From Erodium maritimum (taxonomy: Eukaryota > Streptophyta > Magnoliopsida > Geraniales > Geraniaceae), in NCBI GenBank assembly GCA_963921825.1, contig OY997591.1:42801825-42865824 (forward strand): 64,000 bases of DNA, given 5' to 3'. Positions 23,094-34,500 of the stretch are shown here, one piece after another; position 1 is the stretch's first letter, and each line of letters begins with the position of its first letter. The translations under genes and the position numbers were made by a program. The notes under the pieces were generated by a model. The model was not told the DNA's origin. It did no database searches and saw only the letters and a list, made by a program, of their open reading frames with translations.

Positions 23094-24358
23094 ATAGTGT
23101 GGATGATCTGAAGAAGGGCAGTAGGACTGCGCCTTCATCAGGAAACCTGGATGATCTAAGGAAGGGCGGTGGGACCGTGCCTTCATTCGGTATTAACTCT
23201 ATAGAGCTACATCTCTCTACTTCCAAAGATTCATGGGTATTAGATACCAGGACTGAATCTCACACATGCACTTATATATGGTGGCTGAAAGTAGGAGAGG
23301 TTTGGAAAGCACGAAGTGGACCTAAGAGTTGTGGCAACTGCTGTAGGATCCATGAGTCTTGCTTTGCCAAGAGGCCTTGTCTTAGTACTGTATAATGTAT
23401 ATTGCATACCTACTTTTAGTAGGAATATTATATCTGTATCCGTGTTTGACAAGGAAGGATATAATTTTAATATTGGAAATGGAGTTTTCAATGTTCTATG
23501 CAATGATATGTTTTATACCAGTACTGACTTGGTTGGAGGATTGTACATATTAGATATGGGTAACAATGGCTCAAGTTCTATATATTCCGTTAATACCAAG
23601 AGGTTTAAATCCAACGATTTAAACCTAACTCTGTTAAGGCACTGCCATTTAGGTCGCATAAACAAGAAGCACATATCAGCACTTCAGAAGTGCGTACTTT
23701 CAGGTTCATTCGAATTCCATTCGATCGATAGGTGCAAGGTTTGTTTGATGGGCAAAATGACTAAAGTGCCCTTTTATCGATCGCGATGAAAGGGCGGGTG
23801 AATTATTGGGGCTGATACACTCGAATGTGTGTAGACCAATAAGTTCACTTGCCAGGAGGGGTTTTAGCTACTTTATCACATTTACTGATGATTACAGTAA
23901 ATATGGTTATGTCTATTCGCTGAGACATAAGTCTGAAGCTTTTGATAAATTCAAAGAGTTTAAGACTAAAGTAGAAAACCAGCTCGACAAAGGTATTAAG
24001 GCACTTCGATTGGATCGAGGTGGAAAATACTTGACCACAGAGTTATTAGATCATCTAAAAGAGAATGAGATCCTTTTTGAATGGACTCCTCCTGGGACAC
24101 TGTAGATGAAAGGTGTAGCCAAACGGAGAAATCGGACATTGTTAGACAATGGTCCGTTCCATTATTAGTTGGACTGATCTCCCAATCTCTTTATGGGATT
24201 ATGCTCTAGAGACGACCGCATTCATAGTGAATCGGGCTTTGACGAAGGGTGTGGAAGGGACACACGATGATCCAGCCACCTTTCAGGAATTCGTGGATGG
24301 GCCCAACTCCGAGTTATGGCTGGGAGCCATGAGGGAGGAAATGCAATCATTGGTGTGA
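23094..24358 (+). pseudogene. E1 protease and integrase region
   Basis: It continues the E1 gag after the E2 insertion: two DDLKKG-type repeats, then protease WVLDTRTESHTC (DTR codon at 23249-23251, as in E2) and LPRGLVLVLYNVYCIPTFSR. The pre-integrase HCHLGRINKKHI / CKVCLMGKMTK ends PFYRSR at 23789. The frame then shifts exactly as in E2 to GLIHSNVCRPISSLARRGFS and LRLDRGGKYL, ending GTL plus stop at 24105. Next, MVRSIISWTDLPISLWDYAL leads into a junction near 24262, where about 450 bp present in E2 (17810-18280) are missing. The integrase C-terminal domain is therefore absent. Confidence 0.87.
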
Positions 24359-25724
24359 GGACCATCGGATGCAAATGGATCTTCAAGGTGAAGATGGACA
24401 TGGACGGAAACCCTCTGACCTACAAAGCTCAACTGGTGGCGAAAGGTTATAGGCATGGATTGACTATGAGGAAACCTTCTCCTTAGTGGCTATGGTCAAA
24501 ATCGATCCAAATTCTTCTTGACATAACTGCGTATCATAATTATGAGATATGGCAAGTGGATGTCAAAACCGCTTTCCTACATGGAAATTTGACTGAGTAC
24601 GTTTGTATGTCTCGGCCCAAAGGTTTTGACGATCCGAAGAATAAAGTAAAGATTTATAAGTTGTTGAAATCCATTTATGGATTGAAACGAACTTCTCGGA
24701 GTTGGATCCTTCGTTTTGATGAAGCTGTAATTGGATTTGGCTTAATCAAGAACGAGGATGAATCTTGCGTTTATAAGAAGGCTAGTGGGAGCAAGATTAC
24801 CTTTCTGGTTCTCATTGAAAACGACATCCCAACCTTGCACGAGACTAAAGCTTGGTTGAGGAAGTGTTTTTCAATAAAGGACTTAGGCGATGCTTCTTAT
24901 ATCTTAAGGATTAAGATATGTAGAGATCGCACCAAGAGGGTCTTGGATTTAAGTCAGGGAACCTATGTGAACAAGGCATTGAGTAGGTTCTTAATGCTCG
25001 ATTCAAAGACAGGACTCTTACCCACTAGTCATGGCATTCATCTCAGCAAGACTTAGTGTCCTAAGACACCTGATGAGCTGAAAAGGATGATGAGAATCCT
25101 ATGCGCCTGGGGGCAGGATCGATCATATATGCCATGACATGTATGAGACCAGACGTCTCGTAAGCCTTATGTTGTACCAGTAGACATCATTCTAACCCGG
25201 GGGAAAGATGATGCTGAACTAGTCGTCGAAGGATGAGTAGACGCTAGTTTTCCAATACAAATCCAGATTACTTTAGAAGTCAATCAGGATATGTGTTTAC
25301 GCTGAATGGAAGAGCTTTAGCTGGGAGAGCGTAAAGCAAGATATCATTGCCGAATCTACGACAGAGGCCAAGTACATGGATGCTGCAGAGGCAGCTAAGG
25401 AGGCTATGTGGATTTGGAAATTCATGGCAGGGCTGGGTGTAATTAAAAACCCATCCAGCCCGGTGAATCCATCTTGCGACAACACAAGGGCCATTGCGCA
25501 AGCTAAAAGCCTAGATCGTTTAACAAATCCAAACATGTATTGCGGCGTATCCACCTCATCAGATAAATACTGAACTGAGGTGAAGTGAAGATAACCGATA
25601 TTGCAACAGATGATAACATAGCCAACCTTTTGACTAAGGCAGTGTCACTGCCTGAACATGTTAGACATGTAAAGTCGATGGGGACATATTGGAGTTTAGA
25701 TTGGAACTAGGGCAAGTGGGAGAT
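24359..25724 (+). pseudogene. E1 reverse transcriptase and RNase H region, YVDD deleted
   Basis: RT motif A MDVKTAFLHGNL begins at 24556, then SIYGLKRTSRSWILRFDEAV and CVYKKASGSKITFLVL. At 24813/24814 the protein passes directly to IENDIPTLHE, so the seven residues expected as YVDDILL are gone, in frame. Then FSIKDLGDASYILRIKICRD, LSQGTYVNKALSRF and LPTSHGIHLSKT to 25056. RNase H pieces follow: EAAKEAMWIWKFMAGLGVIK and CDNTRAIAQAKSLDR (25376-25573), then TKAVSLPEHVRHVKS near 25640-25670. The purine tract GGGCAAGTGGGAGA lies just before the LTR. A further deletion of about 40 bp near 24350 is private to E1. Confidence 0.88.
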
Positions 25725-27412
25725 TATTAGTCTTAGTGCCCGTAGTTCAATCCTAAATGTCCAAATGTATATATCATCGTTAGCAATAAAATTAAAGCGA
25801 CTTTATATTACTTATGTGATGGAGTAATATATCGATGTGTGCTCTGATCTATGCCCACCATGCGAATAGAACCATAGATCGAGATAGATCACACTCGATG
25901 GGTCCCTAGTCAACAAAGCTTCACTAGAAGCGACTAGTATGAAAGATGGCTCTTTATGGCTTACGTTCTCTTAGTCATTGGAATGGGATTCCGGAGTCTG
26001 ATTATACATATCATGTGGGACATGATATTGGACGACCCGCCCTGAATATGTGCCATAGATTAAGTCATGAACATATTCAGTGTTGTAGCTTGTCATGTAT
26101 CCTTAGACCAAAGAGTCTTTGTGATCGCTATGTAGTCAACAACTGAGTTTGACCTGAGCCTAACGTTGTCCGTAACAGGGCTTCCATAACGGCCAGGATT
26201 GGCTTGGGGACGGGCTACATGAGTGACACGAAAGACGGCTAAGGGATTTATCCCTCATACTAAGGTATGGGAAAGATATCAGGTCTCGGCCGCTTGATCG
26301 AGAGTGACTGGAAGAATAGCATGGCCATGCACATGATACTGGGTATCATATCTTCAGTCATCTCACATATCAAGGAACGGTGATTGAGAATAATAAGGAT
26401 GACGGCTCTATGCCTTATCTCAATCAGGATATCGGAGATAAAAGGATAATGACAGGGACGACGGAAAGGTTAGAATCGACAGGGTCGATTCGCTATGCAG
26501 TGTCAGGCAATACTAAAGTCTCGTTAGTTGCCACTTAAATAGGATCAAGTAAAATGGGATTTTACGTTGATCTATTGACATGCATAAACCTAAGGGTCAC
26601 ACCGGAGGATGAAACTCATCGACACATTTATGGAGAATGGCCAAAAGGGAGTTGTCTCGGGACATGACCAAAACTGGGTTTTGGGTCATGTGCCCGTAAG
26701 TGAATAGGACTTTACGGATCGAGACAAGGCTTGGAGTCTTGGGATTGATCGCGTAGGATAATGTTGGACATTTCTGGTATGGAAGGCATGGAGGCGATGA
26801 GCGAATCACGGGACCTCGTTGGAAATGGCCACGGGCCATGTTCCAAGTGGCCCATATAAGGCCCATGCAACCAAGGCCCATGGAACTAATTAATCAAGTC
26901 TTGATTAATTAGTACTAAGTAAGCAAGACAAGGATTAAGGTGTTGGTGATTCACCACCTAACCTAATCTTGTCTTGCCATACTTTGTCCTATTTGCACCT
27001 TACTTGACACCATACTTGTCCCGTGCCTTTAGTTGGACAAGTATGGGTTTTGTTATGTTTAAGTCATCTTTTTTCAACATAACAAACACAAGACAAGAAT
27101 AGGAAACACATTTTCTCTCCCTCTTCCATGGCCATTTCGGGTTTGGCTAGTTTCCACCTCCATTTTTGTGTTCTTGAGTCCTCAAAGAGAAGAACTACGT
27201 GGCTTTGATTCCCATGTGGATACGTAGGCGTCTTGGAGACTCAAGCCAATCATTCGTTAACCGGTGTTCCTGTTTTGGTAAGAGATAGTGCTGAATTTTT
27301 CTCTTGTGAATCCATTCTTTGTTAGTTGTTTCATGGTTTTAATCGTCTCTTGGTTTTTATTGATTTTCCGTTGCGAGTTGGTTCATCTCCAACCCTACCT
27401 CGAGACCCAACA
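25725..27412 (+). repeat. 3' LTR of E1
   Basis: 1688 bp ending GAGACCCAACA, then TSD GGGAC. The first bases read TATTAG instead of TGTTAG, so the terminal TG is mutated. Confidence 0.94.
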
Positions 27413-27417
27413 GGGAC

Positions 27418-27744
27418 GACTATAAGTCAACACCCTCTTTTAACGTGCATCAAGACACGGTCATCAAGCAATATAATTGACGGTTAAGTACCGGTCTAAC
27501 CCATAGGGAGTGGAGGTATCACTAGTATTTTGATAAATCCTAGGGACGTGGGTTGTCACTTCCACATCACCAAAAGGGAAAATAAAGAGCAAAATTGTAA
27601 AAAAAAAGTTTTTTAAGGTTTAAGCATAAAATAAAATATGTACACACTACCACCTAAGACACGTAGCTTTTGTAACACAAAGAGTCAGTCATGGGTACAA
27701 GTAAACATGACTTCCAATTAACGCATGGGTTGCTTCAATTCTAC
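27418..27744. other. Gypsy-like repeat fragment, not firmly assigned
   Basis: No gene. The sequence around taccggtctaacccataggg resembles the U5 side of Tat/Athila-type LTRs, but I could find neither terminus. Its left edge is set by the E1 insertion. Confidence 0.3.
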
Positions 27745-27772
27745 CCGAAACCCTAAACCCTAAACCCTAGGG
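27745..27772. repeat. Short telomere-like tract
   Basis: Three AAACCCT units (27746-27766) run into AGGGTTT. It is a small interstitial telo-box cluster at or near the start of the Tekay LTR, far too short for a telomere. Confidence 0.75.
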
Positions 27773-28972
27773 TTTGGGCACTATTCATGTCATATCCAAC
27801 CTTTGGATCGTCTCAAGGCAAGGAGCAATCTCGTTCCCCTCGTTCTCCTCTTGAGTAAGCACCGAACCGTTTCCCGTTTTGTTGATTTTCAATTGTTAGG
27901 GTTTGGTTAAAAATGAAGTGTTAGGGTTTTAGTGAGGTTGGGGGTTTGTTAGAGACGTTTTGGAGGTGGTTGGAGGAGAGATTGGACGTTTTCCGGCGAC
28001 CGTGAGCTCGGGAGGAGCTCCGGCCACCATAGGTGGTGGCCGGCCACCCTAGGAGGTGGCTGGCCGGAGCTAAGGCCGGCCACCACCATGGTGGCCGAGC
28101 CCCCCTTAAACCCTAGGGCTCACGGCCAAGTAGGTCGGGTGGGGCCCACGTGCTCGGGTGATCGGGTTTAGTGTTCGGGAGGTTTAAAACGTCCCCCGGA
28201 CCATTTATCCTTAACCGAATCGAAAATTGGAATTAAATTGGAGAAGTTATAATTAACGGGTTTTAGAAACTTTAAACGTTAATTAATTGACTCGGAAGTC
28301 GGAATTCGATTCCGTCAAGTGCATGGGGTTCCTTGAACTATTCTAAAACCGTAGAAACAAAAACGGGGGCTTTTGGAGCCCCGGAAGGCCATTTACAAAA
28401 CCCGGGCAGATTCGCCGTGTCGGGCGAATCGTGCCTTTACGGGTCCTTTTTCGACAATGTCGAGTAATTGGGAAGTTTGGGAGTGATCGACGTTGTCGGG
28501 GTTACGTTTGGGCCTTAAGTTTATTGATTTTCGGTTTATTCGTACTAGTTTAAAAGTGCCTTAAATTTGTGTTCTTCTAGATCGTGTTGCGGACCGAGGC
28601 AAAGGAAAGCTCGGCGAGTGACTGGGATCACATCGAGACTTAGTGGAGCACTTTTGGAGCTTTATACGAGGTAGGGAAAAGTAGCCGGATCTCGGCCCTG
28701 ACTAGGGAAAGTTAACAGTAGAAATGCATGTGACACTGGGGTGTCGTGGGTTATTTAGGTTATCGAATATTAGAAAAGCATGTTACGGGAACTTAGCAAT
28801 TATTGGAAAGGCATGTGACACTTAGTAGTGTCGTAGGAGCAGAGAACTTAGCGATATTAGAATTACTGGAGGCATATGACCATGCCCGGAGGTTGTTTGT
28901 GAAACTAGTGATCTTAGGACTGTTGGAGGCATTGAGTATGCCGGAGGTTGTTGTGTGTTATTATTGTTGAGT

Positions 28973-29240
28973 TTTGGGTGGCCTTGAGAGCCCGTGTTAT
29001 TATTGATTGAGTTTTGGGTGGCCTTGAGAGCCCGTGTTATTATTGATTGAGTTTTGGGTGGCCTTGAGAGCCCGTGTTATTATTGTTGAGTTTTGGGTGG
29101 CCTTGAGAGCCCGTGTTATTATTGTTGAGTTTTGGGTGGCCCTGAGAGCCCGTGTTATTATTGTTGAGTTTTGGGTGGCCTTGAGAGCCCGTGTTATTAT
29201 TGTTGAGTCTTGGGTGGCCATGAGAGCCCGTGTTGTTATT
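28973..29240 (+). repeat. Minisatellite of about 39 bp in the Tekay LTR
   Basis: Seven near-identical units (ttgggtggccttgagagccc plus gtgttattattgttgagtt). A related unit continues to about 29390. Confidence 0.9.
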
Positions 29241-29499
29241 ATCGGAGTTTGGGTGGCAGTGAGTGCCCGTGGGGTTGTGAACCCGTACTTTACCGTTGGT
29301 GTCTTGGGTGGCCATGAGGGCCCGTAGGGTTGTTGAACCCGTGTTTGGTTGTTGGTGTCTTGGTGGCCTTGAGTGCCTATGGAGTTTGGGACTGGTGTCG
29401 TTTATTGTCTGTTGAACCTTGATTGTGATTGTGATTGCATTTGCCCGGGGTTAGCAACCCGACTTCGTGTCGGGGAGTGGTGTGGATTTTGGCAGGTTA

Positions 29500-29735
29500 C
29501 GAGCATTCTTTGGCTGGCCTGACCAAACTCGAGTCTCGACAGGTTCTGAGCATTCTTTGGCTAGCCTGTTCCGTGTCCGGATCCCGAAAGGTTATGAGCA
29601 TTCTTTGGCTAGCCTGATCCGTGACCGGGTCTCGGCAGGTTACGAGCATTCTTGGGCTGGCCTGATCCGTGTACGAGTCTCGGCAGGTTCTGAGCATTCT
29701 TTGGCTAGCCTGATCCGTGTTCGTGTCTTTGGAGG
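29500..29735 (+). repeat. Minisatellite of about 60 bp in the Tekay LTR
   Basis: Four to five units built on gagcattctttggctagcct, each followed by a gatccgtg-type segment. This corresponds to 8815-8975 in the solo LTR. Confidence 0.88.
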
Positions 29736-30335
29736 AGGTCATAAATGGTTGTGTCAGTTTTACTTTACGATTTTGAGGTTGAGTCTGTTGTGGAAGGTAA
29801 CGGGTTGTGGGTCAGTTGAGTACTTGAGTTGGGGATTGTAGTCCCGGGGTTGGGTTTGGTTTTGGTGTTACTGGCTTTATCTACTAATTATGCCACAGTC
29901 AGTCTGTTTTCCGTGGTGGTGAGCGAACGCTCACCCCTAGCTGCTTTTCCTACAGGTACTGATCACCGGACGGACTAGGTTAGCTCTTGAAGCTTGTGGA
30001 GCTAGGAGCGGAGTCTGGTCTTTATTTTGTTGAGTCTAGTGACGGATATTGTACCTTGTCCACTTGTTGGGACGTTTTTGTATTGTAAATACTATTATTT
30101 TTATAACTAAATGGTAATTTCATAGTATTTATTCACAACAGGTTTCAAGTGTTTTTATGATTTTAAATGTTCGCGTCCCGAGTTCGGTTTACTGAAATTG
30201 GGGCGTGACAGCTTGGTATCAGAGCTCGAGGTTTCACACCTCGGACTGTCCGTCAATTAGGTGGGGAGGGTCGAGTCAGTGTAGACCCGTCATGTCTTGA
30301 GTCTTGTTTTGTTTGTGCGTATGTTGCATTATTTT

Positions 30336-30560
30336 AAATTGATCATGCATACAAAATATCTATGCAAATATGCCACAAAAACAACGATGCATATAAAGAA
30401 TCAAGATATACGTTATTGACAACCACTGTATTCATGTGAGAGATTATTGAACAAATTTAAATGAAATTCAGTTCCCTGCCACAAACGTAATGTTCTATAT
30501 CCAATATCTAAGTGTACTATATCCATAATCATAAATTATGATTTATGTTCATGAGAATAC
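30336..30560 (-). other. AT-rich spacer, possibly an intron of the FAR1-like locus
   Basis: It has no reading frame. On the minus strand it begins immediately after LEKVKLK with CTGAAG|GTATTC, a plausible splice donor. The coding sequence resumes at 10960 beyond the nested elements. The intron reading is an inference; it may simply be decayed DNA. Confidence 0.3.
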
Positions 30561-30786
30561 CTTCAGTTTCACTTTTTCCAATATGTGCCACATGCATATA
30601 TTTGTGGATGTTAGTCGTAAAGACTTTAGGTTTTGCAACCTTCATTGCAGGATCCTAATCAGTGACAGAATACACAGGCTGCTTCCCCTTCATTTCTTTT
30701 AGCAACACTTTGAACTTCCAAGTAAATGACTCGGTGTCTTTATGTGCGACGATGAGGTCTTCTCCAAGAAGAGACCTTCGTTTGGG
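30561..30786 (-). pseudogene. FAR1-related MULE transposase-like pseudogene, N-side piece of the transposase domain
   Basis: The minus strand reads KRRSLLGEDLIVAHKDTESF, then TWKFKVLLKEMKGKQPVYSV, TD, a TAG, DPAMKVAKPKVFTTNIHKY, and after a frameshift CMWHILEKVKLK. This is the MULE transposase core of FAR1/FHY3 proteins: the glycine-rich LxG strand, the TDQDPAM motif with its catalytic-type Asp, and CMWHI. The Q of TDQD is a stop. The piece directly precedes, in protein order, the 10960-9966 piece. I see no convincing N-terminal FAR1 DNA-binding domain upstream (30787-31239). Confidence 0.75.
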
Positions 30787-31239
30787 CTAGAGGCGCTGAA
30801 ACCCTAGCAGATCAAAAGCACCATTTACATGATTTAATATATATGTATTGATATTCAGACCATAATCTTCTCTGAGTATTGTTCTAATTAGACCAAAATG
30901 TCTTAATTTAATATGGCTTTAACTTCACTTTTAACTATATTATGAGAATATACGCATATATTTTTGTGTGGAAGAACGAAGTCATCCAAAGCTATCAAGA
31001 GAAGTAGAATGTAAGCAACCATTATTATCTTTTCCTTCTTTGAACACTTCTCTGTAGTAATGCATCTTGTTTTTCCATAGTAATTGCAAATGGTGCATGT
31101 TTTTTAACTGTGAGACACTACTAGGCACGTTAGAGTTACAATATAGTCTTTCTCTCCCAAAACCAAAACCCATCTCTCATTAGTTTGTCGTTATCCTCTT
31201 CTGTACCTCCACCAACGACTCAGGCTTATGGCCAAAGAT
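30787..31239. other. No gene seen
   Basis: AT-rich DNA with no convincing reading frame. On the minus strand a short open stretch near the Ale insertion joins across it (31200-31244 and 35915-35960) to read EDNEATIDDIFGHKPESLVE, a small unassigned coding-like piece. Confidence 0.3.
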
Positions 31240-31244
31240 GTCAT
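31240..31244. repeat. TSD copy GTCAT (left) of the Ale-like copia
   Basis: Exact GTCAT at 31240-31244 and 35910-35914. Confidence 0.95.
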
Positions 31245-31399
31245 TGAAATGCTGCGTAATTTTCCCATGTCTTTCTATTATCAAGGAAATGTATATATAG
31301 AGGAATACATTGTAGTTATGAGAGGTTATAGAGGGAAGAGATACAATGGTAGTTATTTAATATAGTAAGAACAATATTAAGAACATATATGGACTAACA
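31245..31399 (-). repeat. 3' LTR of the Ale-like copia
   Basis: 155 bp, TGTTAGTCC...GCATTTCA on the minus strand. Confidence 0.95.
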
Positions 31400-31525
31400 C
31401 TCCCCCGCAGCCAAAGCGGGAGGACAACAGACGCAGAGGCTGGACCGAAAACGAAGAAACAAGAAGCGGGGCAAGCCCTTCATGAATATATCAGCGTATT
31501 AATATGCAGCAGGAATGTGCAGAAC

Positions 31526-34500
31526 TCAGACCTCGCCAATGTTTACTTTCTCCCGAACAAAATGAACATCGAGCTCTACATGTTTAGTACGATGGTGTTG
31601 GACGGGGTTGGAGGATAAATAAATTGCGGATATGTTATCACAAAATACCACAGAAGCTTTAGAAACCGGAGCATGTAGCTCAAGCAATAGGTTCCGAAGC
31701 CAAGTCAGTTCAGCCACCGCATTCGCCACAGCCCGATATTCGGCTTCGACACTAGAACGAGAAACTGTGGGTTGTCACTTGGAGGACAAGATACGATATT
31801 ACCGCCAAGGTAGACACAAAAGCCAGGGGTCGAGCGGCGAGAGTCCGGGCAGCTGGCCCAATCGGCATCGGAATATGTCGTGAGAGAGAGAGAAGTGGCC
31901 GGATTGAGGTGGAGCCCAAGAGAGGAAGTGCCTTTGACATACCGGAGTACACGTTTGAGAAAAGCCAGATGAGCCTCCTTCGGATCATGCATAAATAGAC
32001 ATACTTGTTGAACGGCATAGCAAATATCGGGACGAGTAATACATAAGTATTGCAAAGCACCAGCAAGTTGCCTGTATAAAGTGGGATCGGCAATAGGTGG
32101 ACCAGACGATGCACTGAGCTTGGAACTACAATCTACGGGAGTAACACTGGGATTGCAATGAGTCATATTAGCACGAGCCAAGATATCATATGCATATTGT
32201 TGTTGTGATAGAAAGATGCCATGTGAATCACGTTGAACTGTGATGCCCAAAAAATGTCCAAGAGAACCCAAATCTGTCATAGCAAACTCCTTAGAGAGGG
32301 ATGAGAATATACTTGTAAGAAGCTGTGAAGAGGATGCTGTGAGTACTATATCATCAATGTAAAGTAACAAATAAGCAGTGCCAGAGTTCTTGTGGAGAAT
32401 AAACAGGGATGAATCACATATGCTGCTGCGAAAACCTTGACTGACAATAAAAGATGCGAAACGCTGGTACCAAGCTCTAGAGGCTTGTTTGAGTCCATAA
32501 AGAGACTTACGGAGGCAGCAAACATGCGATGGTTGAGCCGAGTCAATAAAGCCAGGAGGTTGGTACATAAATACCGTTTCTTGAAGATCACCATTAAGAA
32601 ACGCGTTTTTCACGTCCAATTGATGTATAGGCCATGAACGGGAGACTGCCAAAGAGAGGACTGTACGGATCGTTGTTGGTTTTACCACGGGGCTGAAGGT
32701 TTCATTGCAATCAACCCCTACTTGTTGAGCTTTTCCATTAACCACAAGACGGGCTTTATAGCGGTGGAGAGTGCAGTCGGCATGAAACTTGTGCCTGAAT
32801 AACCACATACAACGAATAATAGGAGCATCGGATGGTCGAGGCACCAAGTCCCAGGTGCCATTATTAATAAGAGCACTATATTCCTCATGCATGGCATTGG
32901 CCCAATGTGGATCCCGTAAGGCTAAAACATGTGATTTTGGTACAGGAGAAATATGTGTGGTGTGAAGATTTAAACGGGATGTAGGTCGTAGGAGACCATG
33001 GCGAGAACGGGTGACCATGTGGTGACGAGGAGGGAGAGGTAAAGGTAACGGTGTAGAGTTTGGTGGTGGTGGTAGAGAAGTGGTGATGGGTTCAACAGGT
33101 TGGGATGAGGACCTTGTATTGGTTGGTGTGGGTTGTGTATGTGACGTAAATGAAGTGGGGTGAGAAGGTTGGGAAAGAGATGTAGTGTCAGTAGAAGAGG
33201 ATGAGGGAAATTCATCAAAGAGAGATAAGGGTAATGGTGGCGTATCAGGTTCAAGGAAAGAGTAGGTAGTTGAAGTTGGTTTGGACAGTACAGCGTAAGG
33301 AAATGAGAGTTCATCAAATGTAACATGTCTAGAGATGTAAATTTTACCTGAGGAGAGGTCCATGCATTTATACCCACGAAATGTGTCGGGGTATCCTAGG
33401 AAGACACACCGTGAGGAGCGAGGATCGAGCTTATGGCGTCGGTTGGCTGAAAAGTTAGGAAAACACAAACATCCAAATGTACGGAGATGAGTATAGGTAG
33501 GATTCTTAAGAAAGAGAATAGAAACAGGGGTGCGATATCGGTACAATTTTGACGGGAGGATGTTGTGGAGGTAGGTTGCTGTGAGTAAGGATTCAACCCA
33601 AAAGTGTGACGGGAGAGAAGCGTGGTGTAAAAGAGTGAGGGTGATTTCATTAAGGCGCCGTAACATTCTTTCAGCCTTACCATTTTGGGGTGAAGTTTTA
33701 GGACATGAAAATCGAAATGTTAACCCGTGTGTTTTACAAAGTTGATGGAAGGACGAGTTGTCGAATTCCTTACCCAAATCGCATTGGAAATTTTTAATGA
33801 GCAACCCAAACTGTGTGTGGATGTATGTATGGAATTGGAGAAATTTAGAGTAGGCTTCAGACTTGAATTTAAGTGGAAACACCCAAACATAGTTGGAGAA
33901 ATCATCAACAAGGACCATATAGTATTTGAACCCATTTGTGCTAGATATAGGGGAGGTCCACAGATCACCGTGTACTATGTCAAAAGGGGAGAGGGACACA
34001 GACAAAGAAGTACTAAAAGGAAGTCGTTTATGTTTGCTAATCGGACAAGAATTACAAAGGCTAGAGTTTAACTTATCAGTACTTGAAATAGAAGAATTAC
34101 ATTGAAGGTGATTCATGACATGTAGACCAGGATGCCCCAAGCGATTATGCCAATTTACTGGAGAGGCGGAAACATAGAGAGCGTTGGGAGAGTGTGATGT
34201 GGGTGGTAAATGGATGGGATATAAGTCGCCCGTACTATCGCTCCTCAAGATGATCTTCCCATTGCGCTGATCCTTAATAGAAAAGCCAAAAGCATCAAAT
34301 TCGATAGAAACATTGTTATCTCTAGTAAATTTACGTACTGAAGTGAGGTTTTTGATAATGTGTGGGGTATACAAAACATTTGGTAAAGATAACTGAGTGT
34401 GAGGAATAGGGATTCTGGCGGAGCCAGATCCATGAACTGGGATCGTAGTGCCGTTACCTACATAGATTGAGTTTATTGTGCTCTTATTAAAAGGCGAGAC

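Larger units (their letters stand above)
10966..27412 (+). mobile_element. Angela-like Ty1/copia retrotransposon E1, with E2 nested inside
   Basis: Parts are the 5' LTR 10966-12650, PBS 12652-12663, leader to 14223, gag 14224-14635, then E2 (14636-23093), protease to RNase H 23094-25724 and 3' LTR 25725-27412. Exact TSD GGGAC flanks it. Without E2 it is about 8.0 kb. Long LTRs (1.69 kb), the gag signature KLNGTNYLDWYR and the pol motifs fit the Angela/Tork-related lineage. Coding capacity is heavily damaged, including loss of the RT catalytic box. Confidence 0.93.
27745..30335 (+). mobile_element. Tekay-like LTR fragment with PBS and short leader
   Basis: The LTR ends GGGGCGTGACA at 30210, followed by GCT and PBS TGGTATCAGAGC (30214-30225) and about 110 bp of leader that match the young Tekay element (inverted, 53480-53580). 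The leader stops abruptly near 30335. The 5' limit of the LTR is uncertain. It is the subfamily of the 1-1956 copy. No second LTR is present. The GC-rich open frames near 28000-28150 look non-coding. Confidence 0.8.

Noticed and set aside
27745-27772. Telomere or subtelomere
   Set aside because: Only three AAACCCT units inside an LTR-like sequence; a telo-box cluster, not a chromosome end.
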